64,000 bases of DNA from Motilimonas cestriensis (lineage in GTDB: Bacteria > Pseudomonadota > Gammaproteobacteria > Enterobacterales > CBDFNC01): contig NZ_JAIMJA010000007.1 of assembly GCF_021295315.1 (NCBI RefSeq), positions 163,788 to 227,787 on the forward strand. Direction: 5' to 3'. Positions 16,501 through 25,711 of the stretch are shown piece after piece. How positions within the stretch are numbered: the stretch's first letter is position 1; each line of letters starts with the position of its first letter. The notes beneath the pieces are model-generated. The model was not told where the DNA came from. It ran no database searches and saw only the letters and a program-made list of their open reading frames with translations. Made by a program: the position numbers and the translations under genes.

Positions 16501-18454
16501 CATCTTCCAGCTCACCTGACCAAACTTGGGCAAATGCATTTTGAAAGTCTTGCTGGCGGGTGTCCATGTTCAACGAGCCTAAGCCCGCATAAGTCATGGA
16601 GAAGTCTAAGATCCAGCCAACCGAGCCATCGCTAATTTTAACAGCATATGGCGTTTCACCAATTACCCTCAGTCCCATGTTTTCAAGCATCGGCAATACA
16701 TCGGATAAATGAATGGGGTTGTTTTTATGAAACAGTTTAAGTTTGACATTCAGCGAGTCGGAATGCTCCTCTTGTGCGCGGTAAAACTGCATGCCAAGGG
16801 GATTATCCTCATTTAGCGCTTCAAGGGCTTGAATATCAGCAAGGGCGCTGCCGGCCAACATGTCGGCTTTGTATGCTCTTGGGAAGCCTTGAATGTATCG
16901 ACCCGCAAGGGTGTTACCTTTGGCTTCACCAAAATGGGTAAATAAAGCGGATTGAACTTTGTCATCCCATGAGCGAGCCGCTTCAATGAGGTTGTTTTCA
17001 ATTTCTTTCACGTCTACCTGCATTTCACTATTACTCACGCGTACGAGGTATTGCGTTCGGGCTAAAACACCCTCGGTAAAATAGGTATTAAATTCGACTT
17101 CACTGTCGGTTTTAAAATAGCGCGCCAGAATTTCTTGGGTTTTGATCCTTAGCGCCGTATTAAATCGGTCTTTGGTGACAAATACCAGACACGACATGTA
17201 GCGACCAAAAGCGTCTTTACGAATAAACAGCCGGGTCATGTCACGCTCTTGCATTTGTAGCACGCCCGTACCCGTTGTGAGCAGCTCCGATTCTTTGGCT
17301 TGCAGTAATTCGTCACGCGGATAGGTTTCAAGCACATTAACCAGGGCTTTATAAGCATGAGAGCCTTTGATTAGCCCTGATTTAACCATGATGTTTTCGA
17401 CTTTATGGCGCACCATAGGTATTTGTGTCGCACTGCTGTTATACAACGACGACGCATACAGGCCAATAAAACGGTGCTCGCCAATCACCCGGCCTTGTTT
17501 ATTAAATTGCTTGATACCGATATGGTCTATGTATGCTGGGCGATGCACGCGGCTTTTTACATTGGTTTTAGTTAAGATCAGCAGCTCTTCACTAGCCGCT
17601 TCTTCTTGTGCTGTTTTCGGCAATTGCGATAACAAGTGAATTTCTTGACCTTGACCTTTTTGCATTAAGCCTAAGCTGGTGTCCATTTTGGGGTTAATTT
17701 TATAATCCCCTTTGACCGCTTCAATAGCGTATTCACGATAGCCCATCATGGTTAAATTGTGCTCGGCTAACCAAGCTAAAAATGATAGCACTTGCGCTTT
17801 ATGCTCAGGATCACCATGGTACGACGACTCTTTTAACTGCTTGATCACTTTATCAAGCTGCTGGCTCATCGGTTGCCAATCTTGTACTACAAGCTCGACG
17901 TCGCGCAGTACCGCTTGTAGGTCTTCAGCTAAACGAGATAAACAGCTGTTATCCGATTGACGATCTATCTCAATTAGAAAAACAGTCTCAAGTTTTAAGC
18001 CAGCGGGATCGCGTAAGTTACTGCTATCTACAATGCTTTCGATCTGCTGATCTTTATCTCGGATCAGCCCCATCGGTTGATGTAGCACTAAGTGTGAAGT
18101 GATGTTTTGTCGCTTTAGCGTCATCTGCACCGAGTCGACTAAAAAAGGCATATCATCGACGATGATTTCAATAATGCTGTGTGCTGATTGCCAACCGTGC
18201 TTTTCTAAAGACGGGTTATATACTTTAATGTAAGGCTCACTGCCCTGCCTTTGGTTGAGAGAGTTCCACAGACCGATAGCAGCGCCGTACATGTCGCTGT
18301 CATTTCGTTCGACTAAATCATGCTCTGCAATGTGTTGGTAAAGATGTAAAACAAACTCTTGCGCCAGCTTGGCTTTTGCCGCTGGTAGTTTATTTTTAAC
18401 TAGATTAAGGACATTTTGCAGAATAACAGAGCTGGGTGATTCGGGTTTTACCAT
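13598..18454 (-). CDS. gdhB: NAD-specific glutamate dehydrogenase, large (about 180 kDa) class
   Basis: This 1618-residue protein is the large NAD-dependent glutamate dehydrogenase, which deaminates glutamate to 2-oxoglutarate with NAD+. It feeds carbon into the TCA cycle during growth on amino acids. The length is that of the family. The catalytic region (about residues 790-1200) includes [29 protein letters not shown] with the substrate lysine, and [17 protein letters not shown] and VVGEGGNLG in the NAD domain. The N-terminal third holds the ACT-like regulatory segments of the class. It is cytoplasmic and stands alone, with a hairpin after its stop. The ATG at 18454 follows CTTAGAGGTTT, a good ribosome site. 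Confidence 0.95.
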   Translation of the reverse strand: [1618 protein letters not shown]

Positions 18455-18581
18455 AATAAACCTCTAAGATATGAATATAGTCAGACACTTACTCATGAAT
18501 AATAGCCAAACTAATATTACTTCATAGGGTTTTGTGGTGAATTTGTTTGAAAACGGTTAAGAATCGTTTTGATTTGTTAAG

Positions 18582-18803
18582 TTAAGCAGTTTTTTCCAGA
18601 GCAACAAACTTATTATCTGCGGTTAGGGTCAATTTAAAACGACCACGGATACCAAGCTGACTCAGCCAAGGAATAAACTTTACAGCAGGTAAGCGAATCG
18701 ATTTTCCGTTATCAGCGATCACTTGTACATTGCGTACACTGCCGCGGTAGAGGGCTTCAAACTCTTGGTAGGTTACGTGAATTGAAAAGTGAAATTCTTG
18801 CAT
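18582..18803 (-). CDS. DUF2835 family protein
   Basis: This small conserved protein, about 73 residues from ATG 18803 (MQEFHFSIHVTYQEF), has the C-terminal pattern LSQLGIRGRFKLTL...KFVALEK typical of DUF2835. Its function is unknown. An in-frame GTG at 18815 would add four residues (MSKK); I prefer the ATG because family members usually begin just before the QEFHF-like strand. It lies downstream of pepN, with the 18823-18848 hairpin between them. Confidence 0.7.
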   Translation of the reverse strand: MQEFHFSIHVTYQEFEALYRGSVRNVQVIADNGKSIRLPAVKFIPWLSQLGIRGRFKLTLTADNKFVALEKTA

Positions 18804-18822
18804 TTTTTTGCTCACAAAAAAT

Positions 18823-18848
18823 GCGATAGCTGCGTTAACAGCTATCGC
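18823..18848 (-). terminator. Terminator hairpin downstream of pepN
   Basis: GCGATAGCTG (18823-18832) pairs with CAGCTATCGC (18839-18848). In the minus direction it is followed by ATTTTTTG. This is a good intrinsic terminator after pepN. It abuts the ribosome region of the DUF2835 gene, so it may attenuate read-through into that gene. Confidence 0.65.
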
Positions 18849-18857
18849 CTAGATGAT

Positions 18858-21473
18858 TTACTTTATTTGATCTAAACCACGGGTAACTTTTTCGTAGAGA
18901 TCTTTGGCTAATTCCGGCTCAGCTAACAGACGCTGCAACTGCGCGACCATTAATGCTTGACGTGTTGCGTCAAGACGTTTGAATTGGATCAGCGGGGTGA
19001 TCAGACGAGAAGCCACTTGTGGGTTTATCTTGTTAAGCTGCAGTAATACATCGCCTAAGAATGCATAACCAGAGCCATCTATCGCGTGAAACAGCGCAGT
19101 ATTAGCAGATACAAAACTGCCAATTAATGAACGTGTTCTATTAGGATTTTTGATGCTAAAGCTTGGATGTTCCATTAGCGCTTTGACTTGTTCTAAACAG
19201 TCTGGTGCCGGACTGGTTGCCGCTAGTGCAAACCACTTATCCATCACTAACCCATCATGACGCCACTTGCTGTCAAAATCAGCCATCAATTCAGCAAGAC
19301 AGTCTAACTGAGCAACATTTGCCGCGCTAAGGGCGGCAAACGTATCTGTCATGTTATCACTTTGCTCATAGTGCGCTTTTGCCAATTCATTAGCATGCTC
19401 GGTTGCCACTCGGCCATACAGGCTTAAACAAATACCTGATAAGTTACGTTTTTCAACGGCTTGCTGCGTAAGCTCGTATGGTGATTGGCTGCGATTTGTA
19501 AGATACAGGCACAATAACTCATCAGACAACGCACCAGCCAAGGTATCGAGCATGGCTTTACGCGCCTGCGCAATTGCATCAACATCAACTTGTTCAAACA
19601 ACTGCCACAGTGCGCTTTGACTTGGGAATGCCAAGATTTCTGCAATGAGTGCTAAGTCAGGCGTTTCATCGAGTAGCAGACTGCGATAGGCATCAATCAC
19701 AAAATCAGGCAGTTCAATTGCTTGTTGCTGCTGAACAAGGGCGACATTAGTAATGAGGTACTTGTTGAATAAGTTATGGGCGGCATCCCAACGAGCAAAC
19801 GCATTGGTTGCCGTTTTGATCAAAATCGCTAACTGTTGGTCTGTATAATCATATTGATATTTTACTGGCGCTGAAAAATCTCTAAACAAAGCAGGCACCG
19901 GCTTGCTTGCTACGTCAGTGAATTCAAACGTTTGTTCTGCTTGGGTAAAGTTAAGAACTTGACTAGCTGCGCCACCAACAAGAATACTTTCGCCTGCTTC
20001 ACTTACCAATTCGATATCTAACGGAATATGTTGTGGTTGCTTCTCGGTTTGATCCGCTGTGGCTTCGGTTTTCTGCGTTAAATGTAAACGGTAAGTTTGA
20101 CTGGCTTGATCATACTCATCCGTCGCGGTGACCAAAGGCGTACCAGACTGGCTGTACCAACGGCGGAACTGCCCTAAGTCGACACCTGAGCCATCTTCCA
20201 TTGCTTTAACAAAGTCCTCACAGGTGACGGCTTGGCCATCAAAGCGTGAAACATAAAGCTTCATACCTGCTTGGAACTTTTCTTCGCCCAACAAGGTATG
20301 GATCATACGGATAACTTCCGAGCCTTTGTTATAAACCGTAACCGTGTAGAAGTTGTTCATTTCTATCACAGACTCTGGCCGGATAGGATGTGACATTGGG
20401 CCTGCATCTTCTGCAAACTGATGGTTACGCATAATTTTCACGTTGTTAATGCGATTAACCACGCGACTGCCTAAATCACTGCTGAATTCTTGATCGCGAA
20501 AGACTGTTAAGCCCTCTTTTAGACTTAATTGAAACCAATCGCGACAGGTAATACGGTTACCTGTCCAGTTGTGGAAATATTCATGACCGATCACCGCTTC
20601 AACGCCATCGTAATCGGCGTCAGTCGCTGTTTTGCTATTAGCCAATACAAATTTTGAGTTGAATACGTTAAGGCCTTTGTTTTCCATTGCGCCCATGTTG
20701 AAGAAATCAACCGCGACAATCATATAAATGTCTAAGTCATATTCAAGGCCAAAACGTTGCTCGTCCCATTCCATTGAGCGTTTCAGTGCGCCCATGGCGT
20801 AATCAGCGCGATCGAGGTTGCCTTTATCAACAAAAATTTCTAACGCCACATTGCGACCAGAAACGGTTTTGTAGCTGTCTTTTAAAACATCAAAGTCACC
20901 CGCAACAAGGGCAAACAAATAACAGGGTTTAGGAAACGGGTCTTGCCATTCTACCCAGTGCTTATTGTCAGCCAATTCACCATGCGCAACTTTATTACCG
21001 TTTGACAGTAGGAATGGGTAGCTGGTTTTATCTGCAGTGATCTTGGTACTAAACTTAGCCAGTACATCAGGACGGTCTAAATAGTAAGTAATACGACGAA
21101 AACCTTCTGCTTCACATTGCGTACAAAGGGCATCACCCGATTTGTATAAGCCTTCGCCCGAGAAATTTGCCTGAGGATCAATTTGGGTTTGAATTTCTAA
21201 ATCAAATTCGGCGGGTACATTCAATAAGGTAATACCAAGCTCATTGACTTGATAGTCGGTGTAGGCTTGTCCGTTAATTTTGAGGTCAAGTAAAGTTAAG
21301 TGCTCACCGTTTAAGAATACTTGCTCGGCGGCTTGGTTTTGGCGCACAAAGTGAGTATTTGCAGTGACGATAGTGGCACTGTCTTCAAGCTGAAAATCTA
21401 ATGCGAGAGTGGTAATGGTGTAATCTGGTGATTGGTAATCTTTTAAATGCTTAGCTTGAGGTTGCTGTTCCAT
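18858..21473 (-). CDS. pepN: Aminopeptidase N (M1 zinc metallopeptidase)
   Basis: PepN is the main cytoplasmic aminopeptidase, removing N-terminal residues from peptides late in protein turnover. The 871 residues from ATG 21473 (MEQQPQAKHLKDYQSPDY) match the family length. MGAMENKGLN at about 257-266 is the GXMEN substrate motif, and HEYFHNWTGNRITC...LKEGLTVFRDQEF supplies the HExxH-(18)-E zinc site near 294. The frame opens five codons earlier at 21488 (MLGKV), but the N-terminus of relatives fits the inner start. A hairpin terminator follows, then the DUF2835 gene. Confidence 0.95.
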   Translation of the reverse strand: MEQQPQAKHLKDYQSPDYTITTLALDFQLEDSATIVTANTHFVRQNQAAEQVFLNGEHLTLLDLKINGQAYTDYQVNELGITLLNVPAEFDLEIQTQIDPQANFSGEGLYKSGDALCTQCEAEGFRRITYYLDRPDVLAKFSTKITADKTSYPFLLSNGNKVAHGELADNKHWVEWQDPFPKPCYLFALVAGDFDVLKDSYKTVSGRNVALEIFVDKGNLDRADYAMGALKRSMEWDEQRFGLEYDLDIYMIVAVDFFNMGAMENKGLNVFNSKFVLANSKTATDADYDGVEAVIGHEYFHNWTGNRITCRDWFQLSLKEGLTVFRDQEFSSDLGSRVVNRINNVKIMRNHQFAEDAGPMSHPIRPESVIEMNNFYTVTVYNKGSEVIRMIHTLLGEEKFQAGMKLYVSRFDGQAVTCEDFVKAMEDGSGVDLGQFRRWYSQSGTPLVTATDEYDQASQTYRLHLTQKTEATADQTEKQPQHIPLDIELVSEAGESILVGGAASQVLNFTQAEQTFEFTDVASKPVPALFRDFSAPVKYQYDYTDQQLAILIKTATNAFARWDAAHNLFNKYLITNVALVQQQQAIELPDFVIDAYRSLLLDETPDLALIAEILAFPSQSALWQLFEQVDVDAIAQARKAMLDTLAGALSDELLCLYLTNRSQSPYELTQQAVEKRNLSGICLSLYGRVATEHANELAKAHYEQSDNMTDTFAALSAANVAQLDCLAELMADFDSKWRHDGLVMDKWFALAATSPAPDCLEQVKALMEHPSFSIKNPNRTRSLIGSFVSANTALFHAIDGSGYAFLGDVLLQLNKINPQVASRLITPLIQFKRLDATRQALMVAQLQRLLAEPELAKDLYEKVTRGLDQIK

Positions 21474-21552
21474 AACTTTACCTAACAATGAGAAATTGCC
21501 TTAAGGCTGACAAAATTTATTCATTGGGTCAATTTTATTTAACAGTTAGTAA

Positions 21553-21576
21553 AAAAGGGCCAATTAATGGCCCTTT
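21553..21576 (-). terminator. Bidirectional terminator-like hairpin between NSS transporter and pepN
   Basis: AAAAGGGCCA (21553-21562) pairs with TGGCCCTTTT (21567-21576) around 4 bases. It lies 34 bases past the transporter stop on the minus strand and is flanked by A/T runs on both sides. Confidence 0.7.
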
Positions 21577-21609
21577 TAGTGCTAGTGCTTTCGCATAAGA
21601 TACGCCTGA

Positions 21610-23013
21610 TTAAAGGGTAATGATGCCTATTAGCTGGGCAAACACTATAGTGATTGCCACGGGTGCGATGAATTTCAAGCAAATATAAAATATGTTGAAA
21701 GCGACACTGCTAAGCACTATTTCTTGTTCAAGAATATGGCGTTTTACTTTCCATCCAACAAAGATGGCAGTAAATAAACCCGCTACCGGCATCATGATTT
21801 TAGAGGTTAAGTAATCGATAACATCAAAGAAGTTCTCGCCATGGCCAAACAACGACATTTTCGTCCATTCTGCACCAGTGAATGAGTAGATAGAGCCTAA
21901 ACTTAACACCCAAATACCTAAACCAGATACGATAGCAGCAGGCCAGCGATTCATGCCTTTGCGCTCTACTAGGTATGCCGTTGCCGATTCAAGCAAAGCA
22001 ATGGCTGAGGTAAAGGCCGCGAAAACAATCATTACAAAAAATACTGTACCAAACAGATCACCCATTGGCATTTTACCAAATGCAATCGGCAGTGTTTGGA
22101 ACAACAAACCAGGGCCTGCGTTTGGCTCCATGCCATTGGCGAAAACGATAGGATAAATCGCTAAACCTGCCATCAATGCCACAATCGTATCGCAGATTGC
22201 GATCCAAATAGAGGTACGGGCAATAGACACGCCTTCAGGTAGGTAGGCGCCGTAAATCATCATAATGCCAGATGACAAGCTTAAGGTGAAAAACGCATGG
22301 CCGAGGGCTTCAAGCACACTTTGTATGGTTAATTTGCTAAAGTCTGGCGCGAACATAAACGCAGCAGCTTCACCAAAATTACCTTCGATAGCCGAGTAGA
22401 CCATAACGATAGCAAGCAAGATGAATAAAGCAGGCATTAACGCAGTCACCGCTGTTTCTAAGCCCTTATTTAAACCTTTACCCAATACGAGCACTGTGGC
22501 AACAACCATTAAGGTAGTGCACAAGATAAGCTTGAACGGGTCACTTAACAGACCACCAAATAATGCGCCAACCGCATCAGCGTGGGCTGTGCCTGTATCA
22601 CCCGCCGCGAGTGCCATTGCAGAGAACTGCCCGTCACCGGCGAAGAACACATAAGCGAGTGCCCAACCAGCAATCACCACGTAGAAACTCAAGATCAAAA
22701 AACCAGCCAATACACCGGATGTACCGAGTAAAGACCAGTGTGTAGTATGACCAGACTCTTGGGCCACTTTCGCGGCTGCGTTCGCTGGCGTTGAACGACC
22801 GCGCTTACCGATGAACGTTTCTGCCATCATCACTGGAATACCAATGAAGAGGATACAAAGTAAATAAACGATAACGAAAGCGCCGCCGCCATTTTCACCC
22901 ATGATATACGGGAACTTCCAAATGTTACCTAAACCTACCGCTGCGCCTGTTGCTGCCAATATATAGGCAAAGCGGCTGGACCACCTTCCTGTGACACTCG
23001 TATTTGTATTCAT
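21610..23013 (-). CDS. Sodium-dependent transporter, NSS/SNF family
   Basis: This 467-residue inner-membrane protein of about 11-12 helices opens with RWSSRFAYILAATGAAVGLGNIWKFPYIMGENGG split across TM1. GLGNIWKFPY is the sodium-binding signature of the neurotransmitter:sodium symporter family. Bacterial members import amino acids such as tyrosine, tryptophan or leucine with Na+; the substrate cannot be read from sequence. It stands alone, with a long AT-rich upstream region (23014-23695) and a terminator after it. Confidence 0.9.
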   Translation of the reverse strand: MNTNTSVTGRWSSRFAYILAATGAAVGLGNIWKFPYIMGENGGGAFVIVYLLCILFIGIPVMMAETFIGKRGRSTPANAAAKVAQESGHTTHWSLLGTSGVLAGFLILSFYVVIAGWALAYVFFAGDGQFSAMALAAGDTGTAHADAVGALFGGLLSDPFKLILCTTLMVVATVLVLGKGLNKGLETAVTALMPALFILLAIVMVYSAIEGNFGEAAAFMFAPDFSKLTIQSVLEALGHAFFTLSLSSGIMMIYGAYLPEGVSIARTSIWIAICDTIVALMAGLAIYPIVFANGMEPNAGPGLLFQTLPIAFGKMPMGDLFGTVFFVMIVFAAFTSAIALLESATAYLVERKGMNRWPAAIVSGLGIWVLSLGSIYSFTGAEWTKMSLFGHGENFFDVIDYLTSKIMMPVAGLFTAIFVGWKVKRHILEQEIVLSSVAFNIFYICLKFIAPVAITIVFAQLIGIITL

Positions 23014-23641
23014 TTTTTTAATAACTCTTTTTTAATATTGTGTTTGCAGCCGCAATATAATCATAAAAAACAAACGCCTGACAACTGACAAAAAGCTAGC
23101 AAATGGCAAATTTTAGCTATTTATGCTGGATTAAGCCTAGTTTATCGAGAAGTGATGCATAAATAATGCATAATTATTCCTTGGTGATGAATCCATCATG
23201 CTAGATGGAGGTTTTTTGTTGCGTTATTAGCTAGGATAATAATTAAAAACCAGTTTATATAACTGCTTTTTATTTAATCTGCAGATTATTAGATTGGTGA
23301 GGGAAAGTTAAATATGCCGTTGTTTCATGCAGTTTTACCGGATTAACACTTCAAATAAAAATGAGATATATTTTACATTTCTATTTTGTTAAATATTGTT
23401 AATTTAATTAACACAACTTAATAATCATGATTATTTTCTATAAAGCAGTGTCAATCACTGATAGATAGCTCAAATGCAAAACTATTGTTGCTATCATTTT
23501 CACGCAGTATTAGCTGAACTCAGTTACCTGAATTCTCGATTTATAAACGAGTGACCCTGTCATAAAAGGTGATGAATATGTTCCTATATGCTGTCTTTAA
23601 AACAAATTTCATTCCATGAAGGGCTCAAGATTTTAAATAAC
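23014..23641. other. AT-rich intergenic region, no gene seen
   Basis: About 630 bases lie between the NSS transporter start and the prc terminator. I see no convincing open frame with a ribosome site. Small palindromes occur (GATGAATCCATCATG near 23187; TAATGCATAATTA near 23165). The transporter promoter is probably in the half next to 23014. The length is unusual for this compact region; an unrecognised small RNA or promoter array is possible but not shown. Confidence 0.4.
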
Positions 23642-23671
23642 AAAAAACCCAAACAAAGGTTTGGGTTTTTA
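23642..23671 (-). terminator. Terminator after prc
   Basis: AAAAACCCAAAC (23643-23654) and GTTTGGGTTTTT pair around AAAG, with A and T runs outside. It lies 25 bases past the prc stop on the minus strand and should work in both directions. Confidence 0.8.
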
Positions 23672-23695
23672 AGGTTACTTGAGGTTGTACTTAAA

Positions 23696-25696
23696 CTAAG
23701 ACTTGGCCAAATCCAATGTGATAGCCGCAGCTTCATCTAAATAAGGATCCGGTATCTCGATGTCATCAGGTACATCATCTAATTTGGTGACAGGCTTTTT
23801 GCCTAGACGTGCAAGACGTTCGTTAACACGCTTTAGCTCTTGCGCTTCTTTTTCTTCACGTAAACGTACTCGCTCAGCTTCAATAAGGCTGATCGTTTTT
23901 CGGTCTTTCTCTTTTTTATATTCTTCAATATCTTGATAAATATAAGCAAACTCTGGCGATGCTTGCATACGCGCTTTATGCTCTTTATCAAGCTCAGGTA
24001 ACAGAGCACTGAAGCTACCTAGCTGGCTATAATTGGCTGGTTTAATGTGATCCCAAGGAAGTGCGTTATCTTCGACACTTTCGCCTGTTTCAGCAGCATC
24101 TATTGCCGTTGGGAATAGGATGTCTGGCACTACGCCTTTATTTTGTGTACTGCCACCGTCTATACGGTAGAATTTTGCAATGGTGTATTGCACATTACCC
24201 ATTGGCTTTTCATAGAAGTCATAAATACGTGACACTTTGCGGTGTTGTTGCACTGTGCCTTTACCAAAGGTATTTTCGCCTAAGATAAGTGCACGACCAT
24301 AATCTTGTAGCGCCGCGGCAAATATTTCTGATGCTGACGCGCTGTAACGATCAACTAATACCGTGAGTGGGCCGTCATAACTGACTTTACCGTCGGTATC
24401 GGCATTCACTTCAATGCGATTACGGTTATTGCGCACCTGCACAACTGGGCCGGAATCAATGAATAAACCTGTCAATAAAGTGGCTTCTGTTAATGCCCCG
24501 CCGCCATTACTGCGCAGGTCAATCACGATGCCTTTCACTTTTTCAGCTTTAAGCTTAGTGATTTCTTTGTCGACGTCTTGACTTAGATTGACATAAAAAC
24601 TTGGAATGTCGATGACACCAATTTTTTCGTTATTTAAGTTGATGACTTCTGATTTGGCTGCGCGATCTTCTAAATGTACTTTTTCACGTACGATTGGCAC
24701 AATTTTAGTGCCTGCGTCACTGCCTGCTTTGGCGGGTAACACTTCAAGCCTTACAGTGGTGCCTTTCGGTCCTTTGATCAGATCAACTACGTCATCAAGG
24801 CGCCAGCCAATCACATCCACCATTTTCTCATCGCCTTGAGCAACACCGACAATTTTATCATCGGCATTGAGGTTTTTTGTTTTGTCAGCCGGACCACCAG
24901 GGACCAAACTGCGTACCACGGTGTAATCTTCTTCGCCCTGCAACACTGCGCCAATCCCTTCAAGAGACAGGTTCATTTCCATGTTAAAGCGATCAGCATT
25001 ACGCGGTGATAAGTAGCTAGTATGTGGTTCTATGGTGCGCGCGTAAGCGTTCATCACGGTTTGGAACACATCTTCGCTTTGTGTTTGGGTTAAACGTTTG
25101 ATGGCATTGTCATAACGCTTGGTTAATATCTTTTTAATTTCAGGCCATTTTTTACCCGTTAATTTAAGATTTAATGCATCATGTTTAACTTTTTGACGCC
25201 AGATTTCGTTCAGTTCTGCGGTGGTTTTAGGCCAAGGCGCTTCACTGCGATCAAATACGTATTCATCTGGCGTATCGAATTTGATTTCTTCATCAAGCAA
25301 CGTAAGAGCGAATTGAAAGCGCTCATAGCGACGTTGCAAGTTAAGGGCAAACATATCGTAAGTCGGCGCAAGTCGGCCTTTACTTAGATCTTCATCTAAC
25401 TGCAGGCGAAACTTTTCAAATTGCTCTAAATCCGATTCAAGGAAAATATTACGATTATAATCAAGTTGCTTGATGTAACGGTCAAAGATTTCAGAAGAAA
25501 GTTCATCGTCAAGTAACATCGACTTATAGTGATTGCGACTAAAAAGTTGCGTTACTCGCTTACTCACCGTGGCATGCTGTGCCTCTTGCTCAAGTTTTGG
25601 TAATTGTTCAACATTGATATTTGGCTGAACGGCAAAACTTAAACCTGCAACACACAAGCTGGTAGCGATTAGCGTTAAGTGAAAAACTTTCTTCAT
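23696..25696 (-). CDS. prc: Tail-specific (C-terminal processing) periplasmic protease Prc
   Basis: Prc cuts periplasmic and membrane-anchored proteins from their C-terminal tails, including cell-wall hydrolases and penicillin-binding protein 3 in E. coli. The 666 residues begin with a signal peptide (MKKVFHLTLIATSLCVAGLSFA). A PDZ domain (GIGAVLQGEEDYTVVRSLVPGGPADK) lies near 240-330. The S41 catalytic site follows: RYSASASEIFAA, with the serine near 452, and FGKGTVQQH, with the lysine near 477, 25 residues later. A C-terminal helical domain with many charged residues ends the protein. It follows proQ by 15 bases, the usual E. coli-like proQ-prc operon. Confidence 0.95.
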   Translation of the reverse strand: MKKVFHLTLIATSLCVAGLSFAVQPNINVEQLPKLEQEAQHATVSKRVTQLFSRNHYKSMLLDDELSSEIFDRYIKQLDYNRNIFLESDLEQFEKFRLQLDEDLSKGRLAPTYDMFALNLQRRYERFQFALTLLDEEIKFDTPDEYVFDRSEAPWPKTTAELNEIWRQKVKHDALNLKLTGKKWPEIKKILTKRYDNAIKRLTQTQSEDVFQTVMNAYARTIEPHTSYLSPRNADRFNMEMNLSLEGIGAVLQGEEDYTVVRSLVPGGPADKTKNLNADDKIVGVAQGDEKMVDVIGWRLDDVVDLIKGPKGTTVRLEVLPAKAGSDAGTKIVPIVREKVHLEDRAAKSEVINLNNEKIGVIDIPSFYVNLSQDVDKEITKLKAEKVKGIVIDLRSNGGGALTEATLLTGLFIDSGPVVQVRNNRNRIEVNADTDGKVSYDGPLTVLVDRYSASASEIFAAALQDYGRALILGENTFGKGTVQQHRKVSRIYDFYEKPMGNVQYTIAKFYRIDGGSTQNKGVVPDILFPTAIDAAETGESVEDNALPWDHIKPANYSQLGSFSALLPELDKEHKARMQASPEFAYIYQDIEEYKKEKDRKTISLIEAERVRLREEKEAQELKRVNERLARLGKKPVTKLDDVPDDIEIPDPYLDEAAAITLDLAKS

Positions 25697-25711
25697 AGGG
25701 TAATCCTTGTA

